64,000 nt of DNA from an uncultured Clostridia bacterium (GCA_944333055.1 CALVKT010000049.1:25992-89991); one strand, 5' to 3'. Numbered from the stretch's first letter, positions 27,985-36,461 are shown. Numbers and translations are program-made. The notes: a model not told the origin generated them from the sequence alone.

Positions 27985-28998
27985 ATGGCAGCTTACGGTG
28001 TGGCGCTGGCGTTGCTGGGCGGCGTGGTCGGCGCGGGCTTCGCGTCGGGCCGGGAGATCGTGCGCTTCTTCGCCGGGCACGGCCACATGGCCTTCGCCGC
28101 CGCCCTCTGCGCGCTGATGACGCTCGCGCTCTTCTTCCTGCGCCTGCCCGCGCTGATGGCGCGCTGCGGCTGCCGGACGCTCACGGCGCTGTGCCGGGCG
28201 CGGCTGGGCGCGCGCCTGGGGCGGCTGTGCGGCGCGCTCTTCGCGCTGCTTGCCGCGATGACCGGCGGGGCCATGCTCGCCGCCTGCGCGGAGCTGGGCG
28301 CGCTGACGCTGCCCATCGCCCACGCCTATGGCCTGACGATGGCGCTGACGCTGCTCGCCGCCGCCGCGCTGGCCGCGAGGGGCCTTGGCGGGCTGGCCGT
28401 GCCCGGCGCGGCGCTGCTGGGCCTGCTGCCCGTGCTGCTCGTGCGGCTGCTCTGCCTGCCCGCGGGCGAGGCGTGCTTCCTGCCCGCCATGACGCCCGAC
28501 CTGCCCGTGCGCGCCGTCTGCGACGGTACGGCCTACGGCGCGCTCAACGCCGCCATGCTCGCCGGGGTGCTGCCGCTGCTCGTGCCCATGGACGCACAGG
28601 CGCGAAGGCGTGCCGTGCGCGCGTTTTCGCTGCTCTTAGGGCTGCTGCTCCTGCTGGGCGTGCTCGTCTGCCGGCGTCATCTGCCCGCCATTCTGGAGCA
28701 GCCGATGCCCTTCGTCGTGCTCAGCCGCCGTCTCGGCGCGGGCGGATACCTGCTGGTGGCCGCCTGCCTGTACGCAGCGGCCTTCTCCACGCTCTGCGCG
28801 ATGCTCGCTGCGCTCCTGCCGCTTTGCCCGGTCTCCCCGCGCCTGCGCCTGCCGCTTTGCGCGCTTTGCTGCCTGTTCTTTGCGTGCGCAGGCTTCGGGC
28901 CGATCGTGGATCACGGCTATCCCGCGCTGGGCGCGCTGTGCGCCGGGCTGCTGCTGGTGCTCGCCTCGCCGATGGGTCAGAGCCCGTCGCGCAGGTAG
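27985..28998 (+). CDS. YkvI-like (COG3949) membrane protein
   Basis: A 337-residue polytopic protein. The first helix, ALALLGGVVGAGFASGREIVRFF, closely resembles the opening of Bacillus YkvI (APC-fold transporter relatives), where GAGFA(S/T)G is the unwound substrate helix. Ten or more hydrophobic segments follow. Substrate is unknown. ATG at 27985 is preceded by AAGGGAGGGG; upstream extension of the frame has no ribosome site. Its last 22 bases overlap the 3' end of the convergent gene at 28977. Confidence 0.82.
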   Translation: MAAYGVALALLGGVVGAGFASGREIVRFFAGHGHMAFAAALCALMTLALFFLRLPALMARCGCRTLTALCRARLGARLGRLCGALFALLAAMTGGAMLAACAELGALTLPIAHAYGLTMALTLLAAAALAARGLGGLAVPGAALLGLLPVLLVRLLCLPAGEACFLPAMTPDLPVRAVCDGTAYGALNAAMLAGVLPLLVPMDAQARRRAVRAFSLLLGLLLLLGVLVCRRHLPAILEQPMPFVVLSRRLGAGGYLLVAACLYAAAFSTLCAMLAALLPLCPVSPRLRLPLCALCCLFFACAGFGPIVDHGYPALGALCAGLLLVLASPMGQSPSRR

Positions 28999-30266
28999 CC
29001 GTCCCAGCGGCTGCCGCTTGCGTCATAGAGCGCTTCGCACAGCGCCTCCAGGCTGCCGCTCTTCCCGGCGCAGCGCGCCGCATACTGCTGCAAGGCCGAG
29101 ACGAACGCCGTTTCCCCGATGGCCTGCTCGATGCCCATGAGCATCGCCGCGCCCTCGTCGCGCAGCACCTGCGTCATCTCGCCGTCCCCTCCGAACGCCG
29201 CTGTGGGCGCGCCGACGGTCACGCCATACGGCCTCGTCAGCCGCGTCGCGGGCTCGATCTCCTCGTAAAAGCGCGTCTCATAGGCGGCTTCGCCGTTCTC
29301 CCGGCGATAGCAGATCAGCTCCGCGCAGGAGGCGAGCGTGTGGCTGAGCCACGGCGCGTTCCACGGGTCGCTTTCCACGAGGATGCCGAACGTTTCGCGC
29401 GCGACGAGCCGCGTGATCATCCGCCGCAGCGTGTCCGTGTCCCCCTGCGCGTCCAGCGCGATCAGGCCGGAGAGCGCCAGCCCGTCGGCGCGGCCCGTGT
29501 CGGCCTGCGCCACGGTCAGCGTCTCAAAGGGATAGGGAAAGCCGGCGGATTCAAGCGCTGTGAGCGCCTCCTGCGTCCGGCGCAGCAGCTTGCGCGCGGT
29601 CGAGCCATCCTGCGCCAGCGCGGTGACGCGCACGTTCCCCAGCGATTTGCTGCGCGACGCGCCGTCCGGCAGCAGCGCGAAGCTCACGTCCCGCGCCTCG
29701 CGCATCTGCGCGACGGTCTCCCCGTCCACGCTCACGGTGAAGTCAAACGGCTGCGCATAGCTGGGGTCGGCCAGATCGTCGTAGGCGTCCGTGCGCCACG
29801 CGCCGTCCTCGTACATGGAAAGCGACGGCAGCGTGACCAACGCGGCGGCGTCCGTCCTGGCATGCTTGACCAGCAGCGTGAAGGAGAGCGACAGCGTCTG
29901 CCCGGCGGGCCAGTCGCAGCGCGCGCGCAGCACGGTGGGATCGTCCTCGTCCTGTGCGAACATCACGTCCGTCCCGTCGATGCTTGCGCCGCTGACCGCG
30001 ACGGAAGCGCCTTCCCAGCCGTTCATGTAGGCCCGCAGCACGATTTCATCGTGCGCTTCCCCCGTGCGGTTGGTCAGCGTCATGTGCTGCGTGCCGCGCA
30101 GCGTGCGCGTGCCCGCGTCATAGGTGAGGCTGGCCGAGACAAAGTCGCGCCCGGCTTGCGGCGCGATGGGTTGGGGTGCTTCTTCTCGCGGCGCAAAGCG
30201 CCATGCGCAGGCCGCGCCCAGCAGCGCGAGCAGCAGGACGGCCGGCAGGATTCGTTTCTTGTTCAC
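28977..30266 (-). CDS. Exported M1-peptidase-like protein lacking zinc ligands
   Basis: 429 residues with an N-terminal signal or anchor (ILPAVLLLALLGAAC, a possible lipoprotein cysteine at 20), then a beta-rich domain and an M1 aminopeptidase-like domain. Around residues 283-320, VARETFGILVESDPWNAPWL aligns with the M1 pattern AHEIAHQWFxxLVxxDxxNxPWL, but the zinc/catalytic residues HExxH are replaced (R286, L287, R290) and the third ligand Glu by Ser313. It is therefore probably a non-catalytic homologue. The start is GTG with GGAGGG close upstream. It is convergent with, and overlaps, the YkvI-like gene. Confidence 0.75.
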   Translation of the reverse strand: MNKKRILPAVLLLALLGAACAWRFAPREEAPQPIAPQAGRDFVSASLTYDAGTRTLRGTQHMTLTNRTGEAHDEIVLRAYMNGWEGASVAVSGASIDGTDVMFAQDEDDPTVLRARCDWPAGQTLSLSFTLLVKHARTDAAALVTLPSLSMYEDGAWRTDAYDDLADPSYAQPFDFTVSVDGETVAQMREARDVSFALLPDGASRSKSLGNVRVTALAQDGSTARKLLRRTQEALTALESAGFPYPFETLTVAQADTGRADGLALSGLIALDAQGDTDTLRRMITRLVARETFGILVESDPWNAPWLSHTLASCAELICYRRENGEAAYETRFYEEIEPATRLTRPYGVTVGAPTAAFGGDGEMTQVLRDEGAAMLMGIEQAIGETAFVSALQQYAARCAGKSGSLEALCEALYDASGSRWDGYLRDGL

Positions 30267-30317
30267 AAGCCCTCCAGATCAAAACGAGCGGGCAGCGCAA
30301 TCGCTGTCCGCTTTTGT

Positions 30318-30731
30318 TTACGCCTTCTTGTCAAACCTGGTGCCGCAGCCCTTGCAGGTGATCGTGATGTTGCCCACGCCGCGCGGCACGCGCAGGCGCA
30401 TCTTGCACTGCGGGCAGGTGAAGTAGCGGTACTTCTTGCCGTTCTTCACGCGGTTGGCCCACTCGGTGACGGCGCGGCGCACCTTGTCGGTCTTTTGCAG
30501 ATAGGTCTGGTTTTCGTGCTGACGCCTGTAGCGGTCCTTGCTGAGCATGCGGTAGAACATCACGATCAGCAGCGCGTCGGCCAGCAGCGTCAGCAGGGGC
30601 ACCCCGCCGAAGGAGCTGATGAGCGAGAGGATCAGCGCCGTCCAGAGCATGGCCATGGAGAGCTGATCGGCGCCGTAGCGTCCGGACATGAAGCGCGAAA
30701 AACCGGTGCGGATTTTATCTAAGAAACGCAT
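30318..30731 (-). CDS. Membrane protein with C-terminal zinc ribbon
   Basis: 137 residues. Two hydrophobic helices (about residues 24-60) are followed by a basic linker and a zinc ribbon: CPQCKMRLRVP...CKGCGTRF. Such proteins are widespread in Clostridia without an assigned role. AAGGAGG is nine bases from the ATG. It lies 51 bases upstream of the M1-like gene and could be cotranscribed with it. Confidence 0.82.
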   Translation of the reverse strand: MRFLDKIRTGFSRFMSGRYGADQLSMAMLWTALILSLISSFGGVPLLTLLADALLIVMFYRMLSKDRYRRQHENQTYLQKTDKVRRAVTEWANRVKNGKKYRYFTCPQCKMRLRVPRGVGNITITCKGCGTRFDKKA

Positions 30732-30806
30732 GTTGTTTCCTCCTTGCAGTGGATGGGTTCAGCATACGCCTGACCGGGAGGAATGTCAACCGTTTTTATG
30801 CGCTGG

Positions 30807-31601
30807 TCACTTGTCAAGCGGGAGCGATTTGAGCAGGCGCGCGCCAAAGCGCGACACCTCCCGGACGGCGCGCGCATACTGCGTGGGATCGGCGATCTCC
30901 TCCGGTTCGTGCGCGTCCAGGCCGATGATCACCTGCACGCCCGCGTCCAGGGCGATGTCAAAGAAATCGGCGTTGGGATAGCCGTTGCCGTTGTCGCTGC
31001 CCAGCCGGTAGCGGTCGTGCAGGTTGTATTCCATGGGCAGGTTGTGCGCGATGCACGCCGCGCACAGGTCGCGCGCCGCCGCGCGGCAGTTCTCGTCAAA
31101 GACGGGATAGCGGCGCATGAACAGGTCCGGATGGGCGATGTAGGCAAACAGGCCCGTCTCGATGCCTTTGACGGCGCTGTCCACGTAGCGGCGCAGATCG
31201 CGGGCCGTGCGCGCGTTGCCGAAGTAGCCGCCCGTCTCGTCGCTGCCCTCGTAATGGTTGCCGAAGATCAGGTAGTCGAGCTGCTTTTCCTGCTTCATGT
31301 CGGCCAGCCAGTCCATGTAGTCCGGGAAGTACTCGCACTCAAAGCCGATGCGCAGGTCGATCTGCTCCGCGTAGCGCGCCTTGAGCGCGCGCAGCGAGGC
31401 GATGTATTCGTCGAGCCGGTCGACCGTCATGCGCACGCCCGTGTGGGTGTAGCCGGAGGCATACGGCCACGGCACATGATCCGAGAAGCCCAGCACGTCA
31501 AAGTTCTGCGCGATGGCGGCGCGCACGTACTGCTCGTCCGTGCCTTTCGCGTGCCCGCAGCGGGCGGTATGGGTGTGATAGTTTGCTTTCATGACTTTCA
31601 T
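30807..31601 (-). CDS. PHP-domain phosphatase, histidinol-phosphatase type
   Basis: 264 residues of the HisJ/HisK-type PHP family: NYHTHTARCGHA, GFSDHVPWP, GFECEYFPDY, AHPDLFMRRYP and IGLDAHEPEEI supply the metal-binding His, Asp and Glu residues. Most relatives dephosphorylate L-histidinol phosphate, but no other his genes are near, so another sugar or amino-acid phosphate is possible. The start is not firm: MKVMKANYH begins 14 bases after AAGGAG, which is long, and the ATG three codons later is an alternative. Confidence 0.85.
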   Translation of the reverse strand: MKVMKANYHTHTARCGHAKGTDEQYVRAAIAQNFDVLGFSDHVPWPYASGYTHTGVRMTVDRLDEYIASLRALKARYAEQIDLRIGFECEYFPDYMDWLADMKQEKQLDYLIFGNHYEGSDETGGYFGNARTARDLRRYVDSAVKGIETGLFAYIAHPDLFMRRYPVFDENCRAAARDLCAACIAHNLPMEYNLHDRYRLGSDNGNGYPNADFFDIALDAGVQVIIGLDAHEPEEIADPTQYARAVREVSRFGARLLKSLPLDK

Positions 31602-31659
31602 GGATAGAGAGGAAGCTCCTTATGCGATGGTCGAATCCGCTTGAATGGTGTCGATTGAA

Positions 31660-31920
31660 AGGGGATGAGCGCGGCGCATGATGGCGCCTTCGGCGCGCCC
31701 CGCAGGGCGCGACTATGCGAATTCCCCGGCCCCTTGACACATGTTCGCTTCGCGGCGGTTTGAAGGCGTGGAGCGCGGCGCATGATAGCGCCTTCGGCGC
31801 GCCCTGCGCCATGGGATGTTGAGGAGGCGTTGGGCTGCCGCCCAAACCCGCTCGGGGCGCCGCCCCGAACCCCGCAAGGGATTTTACCCCTTGACACATG
31901 TTCGCTTCGCGGCGGCTTGA
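31660..31920. repeat. Two tandem G+C-rich repeat units
   Basis: The sequence GCGCGGCGCATGAT.GCGCC (module Q) occurs at about 31665 and 31772, each followed in the same orientation by a unit ending CCCCTTGACACATGTTCGCTTCGCGGCGG. The second unit contains the full GGGCTGCCGCCC and GGGGCGCCGCCCC hairpins; the first is shortened. The last base lies about seven bases from the stop of the amino-acid kinase gene. The 325-base gap 31602-31926 holds no gene. Confidence 0.85.
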
Positions 31921-31926
31921 AGAGAG

Positions 31927-32751
31927 TCAGTCGATGGCGATGCGCGTACAGGGGACGCGGCCCTCCACCAGATCGCTGATGCGGTGGCGGCCATGGCCGA
32001 TGATCACCGTCGTGCCGCGCATCGCCGGGCCCAGCGCGTAGGCCAGCTTGGCGTATGCGCCGTTGGCGCCCGCGCGGGACGCGCCCACGCAGTGGCGCTG
32101 CAGGGCCTGCACCTTGCGCGCGAGCAGCTCCGCGTCCGGGGCGAACACCTCGCGCACCAGCGTGGCGGGGTCCTTGGGATCGGTGTAGATGCCCTCGGTG
32201 GAGGTCATGATCAGCAGCACGCGGGTGGAGACCAGCTCCGAGATCACCGCGGCGGTCTCGTCGTTGTCCACGCACTCGTGCACCTCGCCCTGCTCGCGGC
32301 GCAGCACGGACAGCTCCCACTTGCGGTTCTCCTCGTCGGAGACGGGGTCGTTGTAGTTGACGATGGGGATCGCACCCTGCGCCTTGGCGCGCAGGAAGAG
32401 GCGGCGCAGGTGCGCGCGCTTATTGGCGTCGTTGAAGTGCTGGTGCTCCACGAGCACCTGGCGCACGGAATACGCCTGCGGGATGAAGCGCCGGTATTGC
32501 TCCATGAGGATCGTCTGCCCCTGCGCGGCGTAGTCCGTCTTGGCGTCCACGCTGTCGCCGGCGAGCTCGCAGCAGTTGCGCTTGATGTAGTCGAGGCGGC
32601 CGATTTCCGCCGCGCCGGATGTGACCCAGATCATGCCGGGCTTCATTTCCCGGCCGAGGCGGGAGAAGATGTTGTAGTCGATGTCGGCGTCCTCGCGGCG
32701 GATGAGCGCCATGGAGCCGATCTTGCCGACCAGATCAAAATCGTAAGTCAT
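31927..32751 (-). CDS. Divergent amino-acid kinase family protein (glutamate-5-kinase-like)
   Basis: 274 residues with the carbamate/amino-acid kinase fold. Recognisable elements: KIGSMALI near the N terminus, WVTSGAAEIGR (compare SSGAVAAG of ProB), GAIPIVNYNDPVS (compare VVPIxNEND), DNDETAAVISELV (compare DNDxLSA) and STEGIYTDPKDP. The usual GTGGMxTK loop is replaced by GASRAGANGAYAKLA. No proA or PUA domain is present, so calling it ProB would be unsafe; uridylate kinase is less likely. AAAGGGGA precedes the ATG. The gene stops next to a repeat. Confidence 0.75.
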   Translation of the reverse strand: MTYDFDLVGKIGSMALIRREDADIDYNIFSRLGREMKPGMIWVTSGAAEIGRLDYIKRNCCELAGDSVDAKTDYAAQGQTILMEQYRRFIPQAYSVRQVLVEHQHFNDANKRAHLRRLFLRAKAQGAIPIVNYNDPVSDEENRKWELSVLRREQGEVHECVDNDETAAVISELVSTRVLLIMTSTEGIYTDPKDPATLVREVFAPDAELLARKVQALQRHCVGASRAGANGAYAKLAYALGPAMRGTTVIIGHGRHRISDLVEGRVPCTRIAID

Positions 32752-32772
32752 GGTATCCCCTTTGATGTTGTG

Positions 32773-33249
32773 TCACTTGTGGTAGCGTTCCCCGGCGGCG
32801 ATCTTCAGCGCGCGGTATGTCTGCTCCAGCAGCATGATGCGCGCGAGCTGATGCGGGAACGTCATGGGCGAAAAGGAGAGGCGCAGCTGCGCGCGCGCGA
32901 CGACCTCCGGCGAGAGGCCCAGCGAGCCGCCGATGACGAACACCACGCGCCGCCCCGTGTCAAACAGATCCGTCAGCTTGCGGGAGAGCCGGAGGGAATC
33001 GAGCTGCGTGCCCTCGATGCACAGGCACACGACGATGTCGTCCTCGCGGATGCGCGAGAGGATGGCCTCGCCCTCCTTCTTGCGGATCTGCGCCTCGATG
33101 GCGGGCGAGCTGTGGGCGGGTTCGGGCAGGTCGGGCAGCTCGATCGTCTCCAGCCGGCCAAAGCGCGAGAGCCGCTTGCCGTATTCCGCGGCGGCGTCGC
33201 GCCAGTAGCCCTCCTTCAGCCTGCCCATGCAGATGAGCGCCATATGCAT
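32773..33249 (-). CDS. rlmH: 23S rRNA (pseudouridine1915-N3)-methyltransferase
   Basis: 158 residues, full length for RlmH, a SPOUT methyltransferase acting on helix 69 of 23S rRNA in assembled 70S ribosomes. SAM-binding knot motifs FVIGGSLGLS and SFSPMTFPHQLARIMLLEQTYRA are present. ATG at 33249 has GGGAGGT nine bases upstream; the frame continues upstream without a ribosome site. It starts five bases after the stop of the CPBP protease gene, suggesting cotranscription. Confidence 0.96.
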   Translation of the reverse strand: MHMALICMGRLKEGYWRDAAAEYGKRLSRFGRLETIELPDLPEPAHSSPAIEAQIRKKEGEAILSRIREDDIVVCLCIEGTQLDSLRLSRKLTDLFDTGRRVVFVIGGSLGLSPEVVARAQLRLSFSPMTFPHQLARIMLLEQTYRALKIAAGERYHK

Positions 33250-33254
33250 GTCGG

Positions 33255-34139
33255 TCAACCTCCCAGGATCATGGACAAGAGCAGCGCGGCGGCGGCCGCC
33301 AGCAGCAGCGCGCGCTCGCGCCGAGACAGCGCGCCGGGCGCCGGCAGCGAGAACGAACCCTTCGCCGTGCGTGCGCCGTAGAGCTTCTTGAGCGCGGCGA
33401 CGGCGGCCGCGCTGCCCAGCAGCTTGACGGCGCAGGCGACGAGCGACCAGCCGCACACCAGCGCGGACAGGCCCAGCGCATCGAGTACGAGGAGCGTCGC
33501 GTTGTAGCAGGCGTGCACGGCGAAGGGGGCCAGCAGCGAGCCGGTTTGAAGCGTCAGCAGGCACAGCAGCGCGCCCAGCAGCGCGTGCGCCGGGGAGCCG
33601 TGCATCAGCGCGAAGCTCAGCGAGACGACGGCGACGGCGCGTCCCGTGCCGTAGCGCGCAAGGCCCGCAAGCAGGTAGCCGCGGAAGAACAGCTCCTCCG
33701 CGAGCGGCGCGATCAGCGCGCTCTTCACAAGGCGCGCCGTGAACAGCCCCACGGGGGCGGAGACAGCCGGAGCGCTCGCCGCGGTTTCAAGCGGGGAGAC
33801 GCGCAGCGCGTCGATCAGGTCGGCCATCAGCGCCATCGGGCACACGCAGCACGCGCCCAGCGCAAAGAGCCACAGCAGCTGTGCGCGGCTGAGCCTGCGA
33901 AGGGGCAGCAGCCTGCTGTGATCGCCGTCCAGCACGCACAGTCCGAGGTACGCGCTGCCGCCGAAGCCCAGCACGCACAGCAGCGTTTGCAGCGCGAGCA
34001 GCACGCCGCGCGGCAGCGCGGCGCGCGCGCTCAGCTGCGCCAGCGCGGCGAAGGCGGCGGCGATCAGCGTCAAAAGGAGCGCGGAGCGCGCCTGCACGCG
34101 CCGCCGCGCCCGGGTGATGTGCGGAAGCTTTCTGTTCAT
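33255..34139 (-). CDS. CPBP-family intramembrane protease
   Basis: 294 residues with about eight hydrophobic helices. The family motifs are intact: EELFFRG (Glu-Glu and Arg), FALMHGSPAH and HACYNAT supply the catalytic Glu/His residues of the Abi/CAAX-like protease fold. Bacterial members process or protect against peptides such as bacteriocins, but substrate is unknown. The ATG overlaps the glycosyltransferase stop in ATGA, so it is translationally coupled to that gene. Confidence 0.9.
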   Translation of the reverse strand: MNRKLPHITRARRRVQARSALLLTLIAAAFAALAQLSARAALPRGVLLALQTLLCVLGFGGSAYLGLCVLDGDHSRLLPLRRLSRAQLLWLFALGACCVCPMALMADLIDALRVSPLETAASAPAVSAPVGLFTARLVKSALIAPLAEELFFRGYLLAGLARYGTGRAVAVVSLSFALMHGSPAHALLGALLCLLTLQTGSLLAPFAVHACYNATLLVLDALGLSALVCGWSLVACAVKLLGSAAAVAALKKLYGARTAKGSFSLPAPGALSRRERALLLAAAAALLLSMILGG

Positions 34140-35173
34140 TTGTCAAACACGTAGTCGCGCTGGATGAAGTAGCTGACGGCGAACAGCGCCAGATCGACCG
34201 GGATCTTGACGATGGTCGCGGAGAGCGGCAGCACGTGGGGCAGCAGCTGCACCAGCCCCGCGCCCAGCGCGCTCTGCACCACGCACAGCGTGTAATACTT
34301 GACCATGGCGCTCTTTCCGCCGCGCCCGCCGAATACGGCGTGCTTGTTGAGGTGATAGTTGACCTGCGAAGAGATCAGGCGCGCCAGCGCATAGCTGACC
34401 AGCGCGCTCAGGCCCAGCGTGTGCAGGCAGAGCCAGTAGAGCGCGTAGTCGATCACGAAGGACGCGATCGAGGAGAACAGGTATTTGAAGATGACCAGGT
34501 AGATGCGCAGCGCGTCGCGCACGGGGTTGAAGTGGCTGCCCGCGTTGTCGTCGATGTAGATCGTCTCGATGGGCACCTCGTAGACGCCCAGGCGCATGTC
34601 CCGCAGCTGGAGCAGCACGTTCATCTCGTACTCGTAGCGCTCGCCGTCGATGCGCACCATCGCCGGCAGGGAGGACGCGGGCAGCGCGCGCAGGCCGGTC
34701 TGCGTGTCGCCGACGTGCACGCCGCTGGCCAGCGCGTACACGAAGCGCGTGATGCGGTTGCCCCAGCGGCTTTTAAAGGGCACGTCGCCGGTGAACGCGC
34801 GCGAGCCGAGCACCAGCTTGTCCGGGTGCTCGTGGAGCGCGTCGATCAGGCGCAGGATGTCGCGGGGCGTGTGCTGGCCGTCGGCGTCGGCGGTGACGAT
34901 GCCGGCCATGTCCGGCCACTTGAGCATGGCGGCGTTGATGCCGGTCTTGAGCGCGCGGCCCTTGCCCATGTTCACCGCGTGCACGACGACCTCCGCGCCC
35001 AGCGCGCGGCAGGCGTCGAAGATGTGCCGGTAGGCCTCCTGGCCGCCGTCGTCCACCAGCAGCACGGTCAGGCCGTTGTCCTCAATCAATTCGCGCGTCA
35101 GCTCGATGAGGCGCTCGTCCGGCTTGTAAGCGGGGATGAGCACCACGGCGCGCGCATTGTGCGTTTTCGTCAT
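34136..35173 (-). CDS. Family 2 glycosyltransferase fused to a GtrA-like membrane domain
   Basis: 345 residues. The first 215 form a GT-A domain of the dolichyl-phosphate-mannose synthase type (VVLIPAYKPDERL, LLVDDGG, TADADGQH with the metal-binding DxD). The last 115 residues are four helices of GtrA type (FVIDYALYWLCLHTLGLSALVSY, ARLISSQVNYHLNKHAVF). Such fusions make polyprenyl-phosphate sugars and move or use them at the membrane for wall or teichoic-acid decoration. AAGGAGA precedes the ATG. A strong - strand promoter lies at 35248-35276. It heads a unit with the CPBP protease and rlmH. Confidence 0.92.
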   Translation of the reverse strand: MTKTHNARAVVLIPAYKPDERLIELTRELIEDNGLTVLLVDDGGQEAYRHIFDACRALGAEVVVHAVNMGKGRALKTGINAAMLKWPDMAGIVTADADGQHTPRDILRLIDALHEHPDKLVLGSRAFTGDVPFKSRWGNRITRFVYALASGVHVGDTQTGLRALPASSLPAMVRIDGERYEYEMNVLLQLRDMRLGVYEVPIETIYIDDNAGSHFNPVRDALRIYLVIFKYLFSSIASFVIDYALYWLCLHTLGLSALVSYALARLISSQVNYHLNKHAVFGGRGGKSAMVKYYTLCVVQSALGAGLVQLLPHVLPLSATIVKIPVDLALFAVSYFIQRDYVFDK

Positions 35174-35247
35174 GCGATTCTCCTTATATTCAGCGAAGTG
35201 GCTTGCAAAGCATTGCGCTGTATCCGCGCGTGCGCGAACACGCCGAT

Positions 35248-35276
35248 AGTATACCGCCGGAGGCGAAAAAAGTCAA
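35248..35276 (-). promoter_or_regulatory. Promoter of the glycosyltransferase operon
   Basis: - strand TTGACT, 17-base spacer, TATACT. Confidence 0.8.
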
Positions 35277-35377
35277 TCATGCGCTGCATTCGCCCGCGCC
35301 GGCGCGGCGGAAAAAGGGCGCGATGCGCCCGCCGCGCGAAATATCGGGCAAATTCGCAAAATCCACAAAATCGGCCG

Positions 35378-35406
35378 TTGACATCTGTGCAGGAATTGTT
35401 TATAAT
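35378..35406 (+). promoter_or_regulatory. Consensus promoter of the mgl operon
   Basis: TTGACA, exactly 17 bases, TATAAT. The 98-base leader that follows has two small hairpins (GGCGC/GCGCC and CGGG/CCCG) before the ribosome site of the binding-protein gene. Confidence 0.9.
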
Positions 35407-35504
35407 GTGATCGAACGAGGCGCATGTGACAAAATTGCGCCCCGGTGTGCAGGCAAATCGACGGGTGGCAGCCCGTTGAGAATATTTAAAAGAGGTGCAT
35501 TCCC

Positions 35505-36461
35505 ATGAAAAAGATGCTCGCCATCCTGATGGCCCTCGTCATTGCTGCGACCTGCGGCGTGGCAATGGCCGAAGACGCGCCGAAGATCGGCATCACCATC
35601 TATCAGTTCGCCGACAACTTCATGACCCTCTATCGCGAGGAGCTCGTGCGCTACCTGACCGAAGACTGCGGCATCCCGGCTGAGAACATCACCGTGATGG
35701 ACGGCAAGAACGATCAGGCCGAGCAGTCCAACCAGATCGATGCGTTCATCGCGGACAACGTGGACGTGATGATCCTCAACCTGGTGCAGTCCTCCTCCGC
35801 CGCTTCCGTCATCCAGAAGGCGGACGCCGCCGGCATCCCGGTCGTGTTCATCAACCGTGAGCCGTCCGAGGAAGACATGGCGCTCTCCGGCAACTTCTGC
35901 TACGTCGGCGCGGATGCCCGTCAGTCCGGCACCTATCAGGGCGAGATCGTCGCCGAGACCCCGAACCAGGGCGACTTCAACGGCAACGGCACCGTCGATT
36001 ACGTCATGATCATGGGCGATCCGGAGAACATCGACGCGCAGCACCGTACCACTTACTCCATCAAGGCGCTGGAAGACGCGGGCCTGAAGGTCAACAAGCT
36101 CTTCGAGCAGCGCGGTGACTGGGATCAGACGAAGGGCCAGGAGCTGGCCGCGACCGCGCTTACCCAGTTCGGCAACGACGTGGACGTCATCTTCTGCAAC
36201 AACGACGCCATGGCGCTGGGCGCCTATCAGGCGATCGTGGACGCCGGCCGCACCGTGGGTGAGGACATCTACCTGCTGGGCGTTGACGCGCTGGCGGAGT
36301 GCGTGGAGATGGTCAACAACGGCACCATGACCGGCACCGTGCTCAACGACCACGTTGGTCAGTCCCACACCGCCGCGGACGTCGCCCTCAAGGCGGCCGC
36401 CGGCGAGGCGATGGAGAAGTACTACTGGGTTGACTACGTGAAGGTCACCAAGGCGGAGTAA
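35505..36461 (+). CDS. mglB: Sugar ABC transporter substrate-binding protein (galactose/glucose type)
   Basis: 318 residues of the periplasmic-binding-protein fold I, MglB-like. An N-terminal signal (MKKMLAILMALVIAATC...AMA) is followed directly by KIGITIYQFADNFM. Typical segments are IDAFIADNVDVMILNLV, VVFINREPS, ADARQSGTYQG and VDVIFCNNDAMALGAYQAI. The signal lacks a clear lipobox, which is odd for a Gram-positive binding protein; a nearby Cys at about residue 17 does not fit well. AAGAGGT precedes the ATG. It is the first gene of mglBAC. Confidence 0.92.
   Translation: MKKMLAILMALVIAATCGVAMAEDAPKIGITIYQFADNFMTLYREELVRYLTEDCGIPAENITVMDGKNDQAEQSNQIDAFIADNVDVMILNLVQSSSAASVIQKADAAGIPVVFINREPSEEDMALSGNFCYVGADARQSGTYQGEIVAETPNQGDFNGNGTVDYVMIMGDPENIDAQHRTTYSIKALEDAGLKVNKLFEQRGDWDQTKGQELAATALTQFGNDVDVIFCNNDAMALGAYQAIVDAGRTVGEDIYLLGVDALAECVEMVNNGTMTGTVLNDHVGQSHTAADVALKAAAGEAMEKYYWVDYVKVTKAE

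Noticed and set aside
31927..32751. Straight assignment as proB
   Set aside because: The GTGGMxTK motif and PUA domain are missing and proA is absent, so only a family-level call is made.
33255..35173. Bacteriocin immunity or defence island around the CPBP protease
   Set aside because: Neighbours are rlmH and a wall-type glycosyltransferase; no peptide precursor, nuclease or toxin gene is seen.
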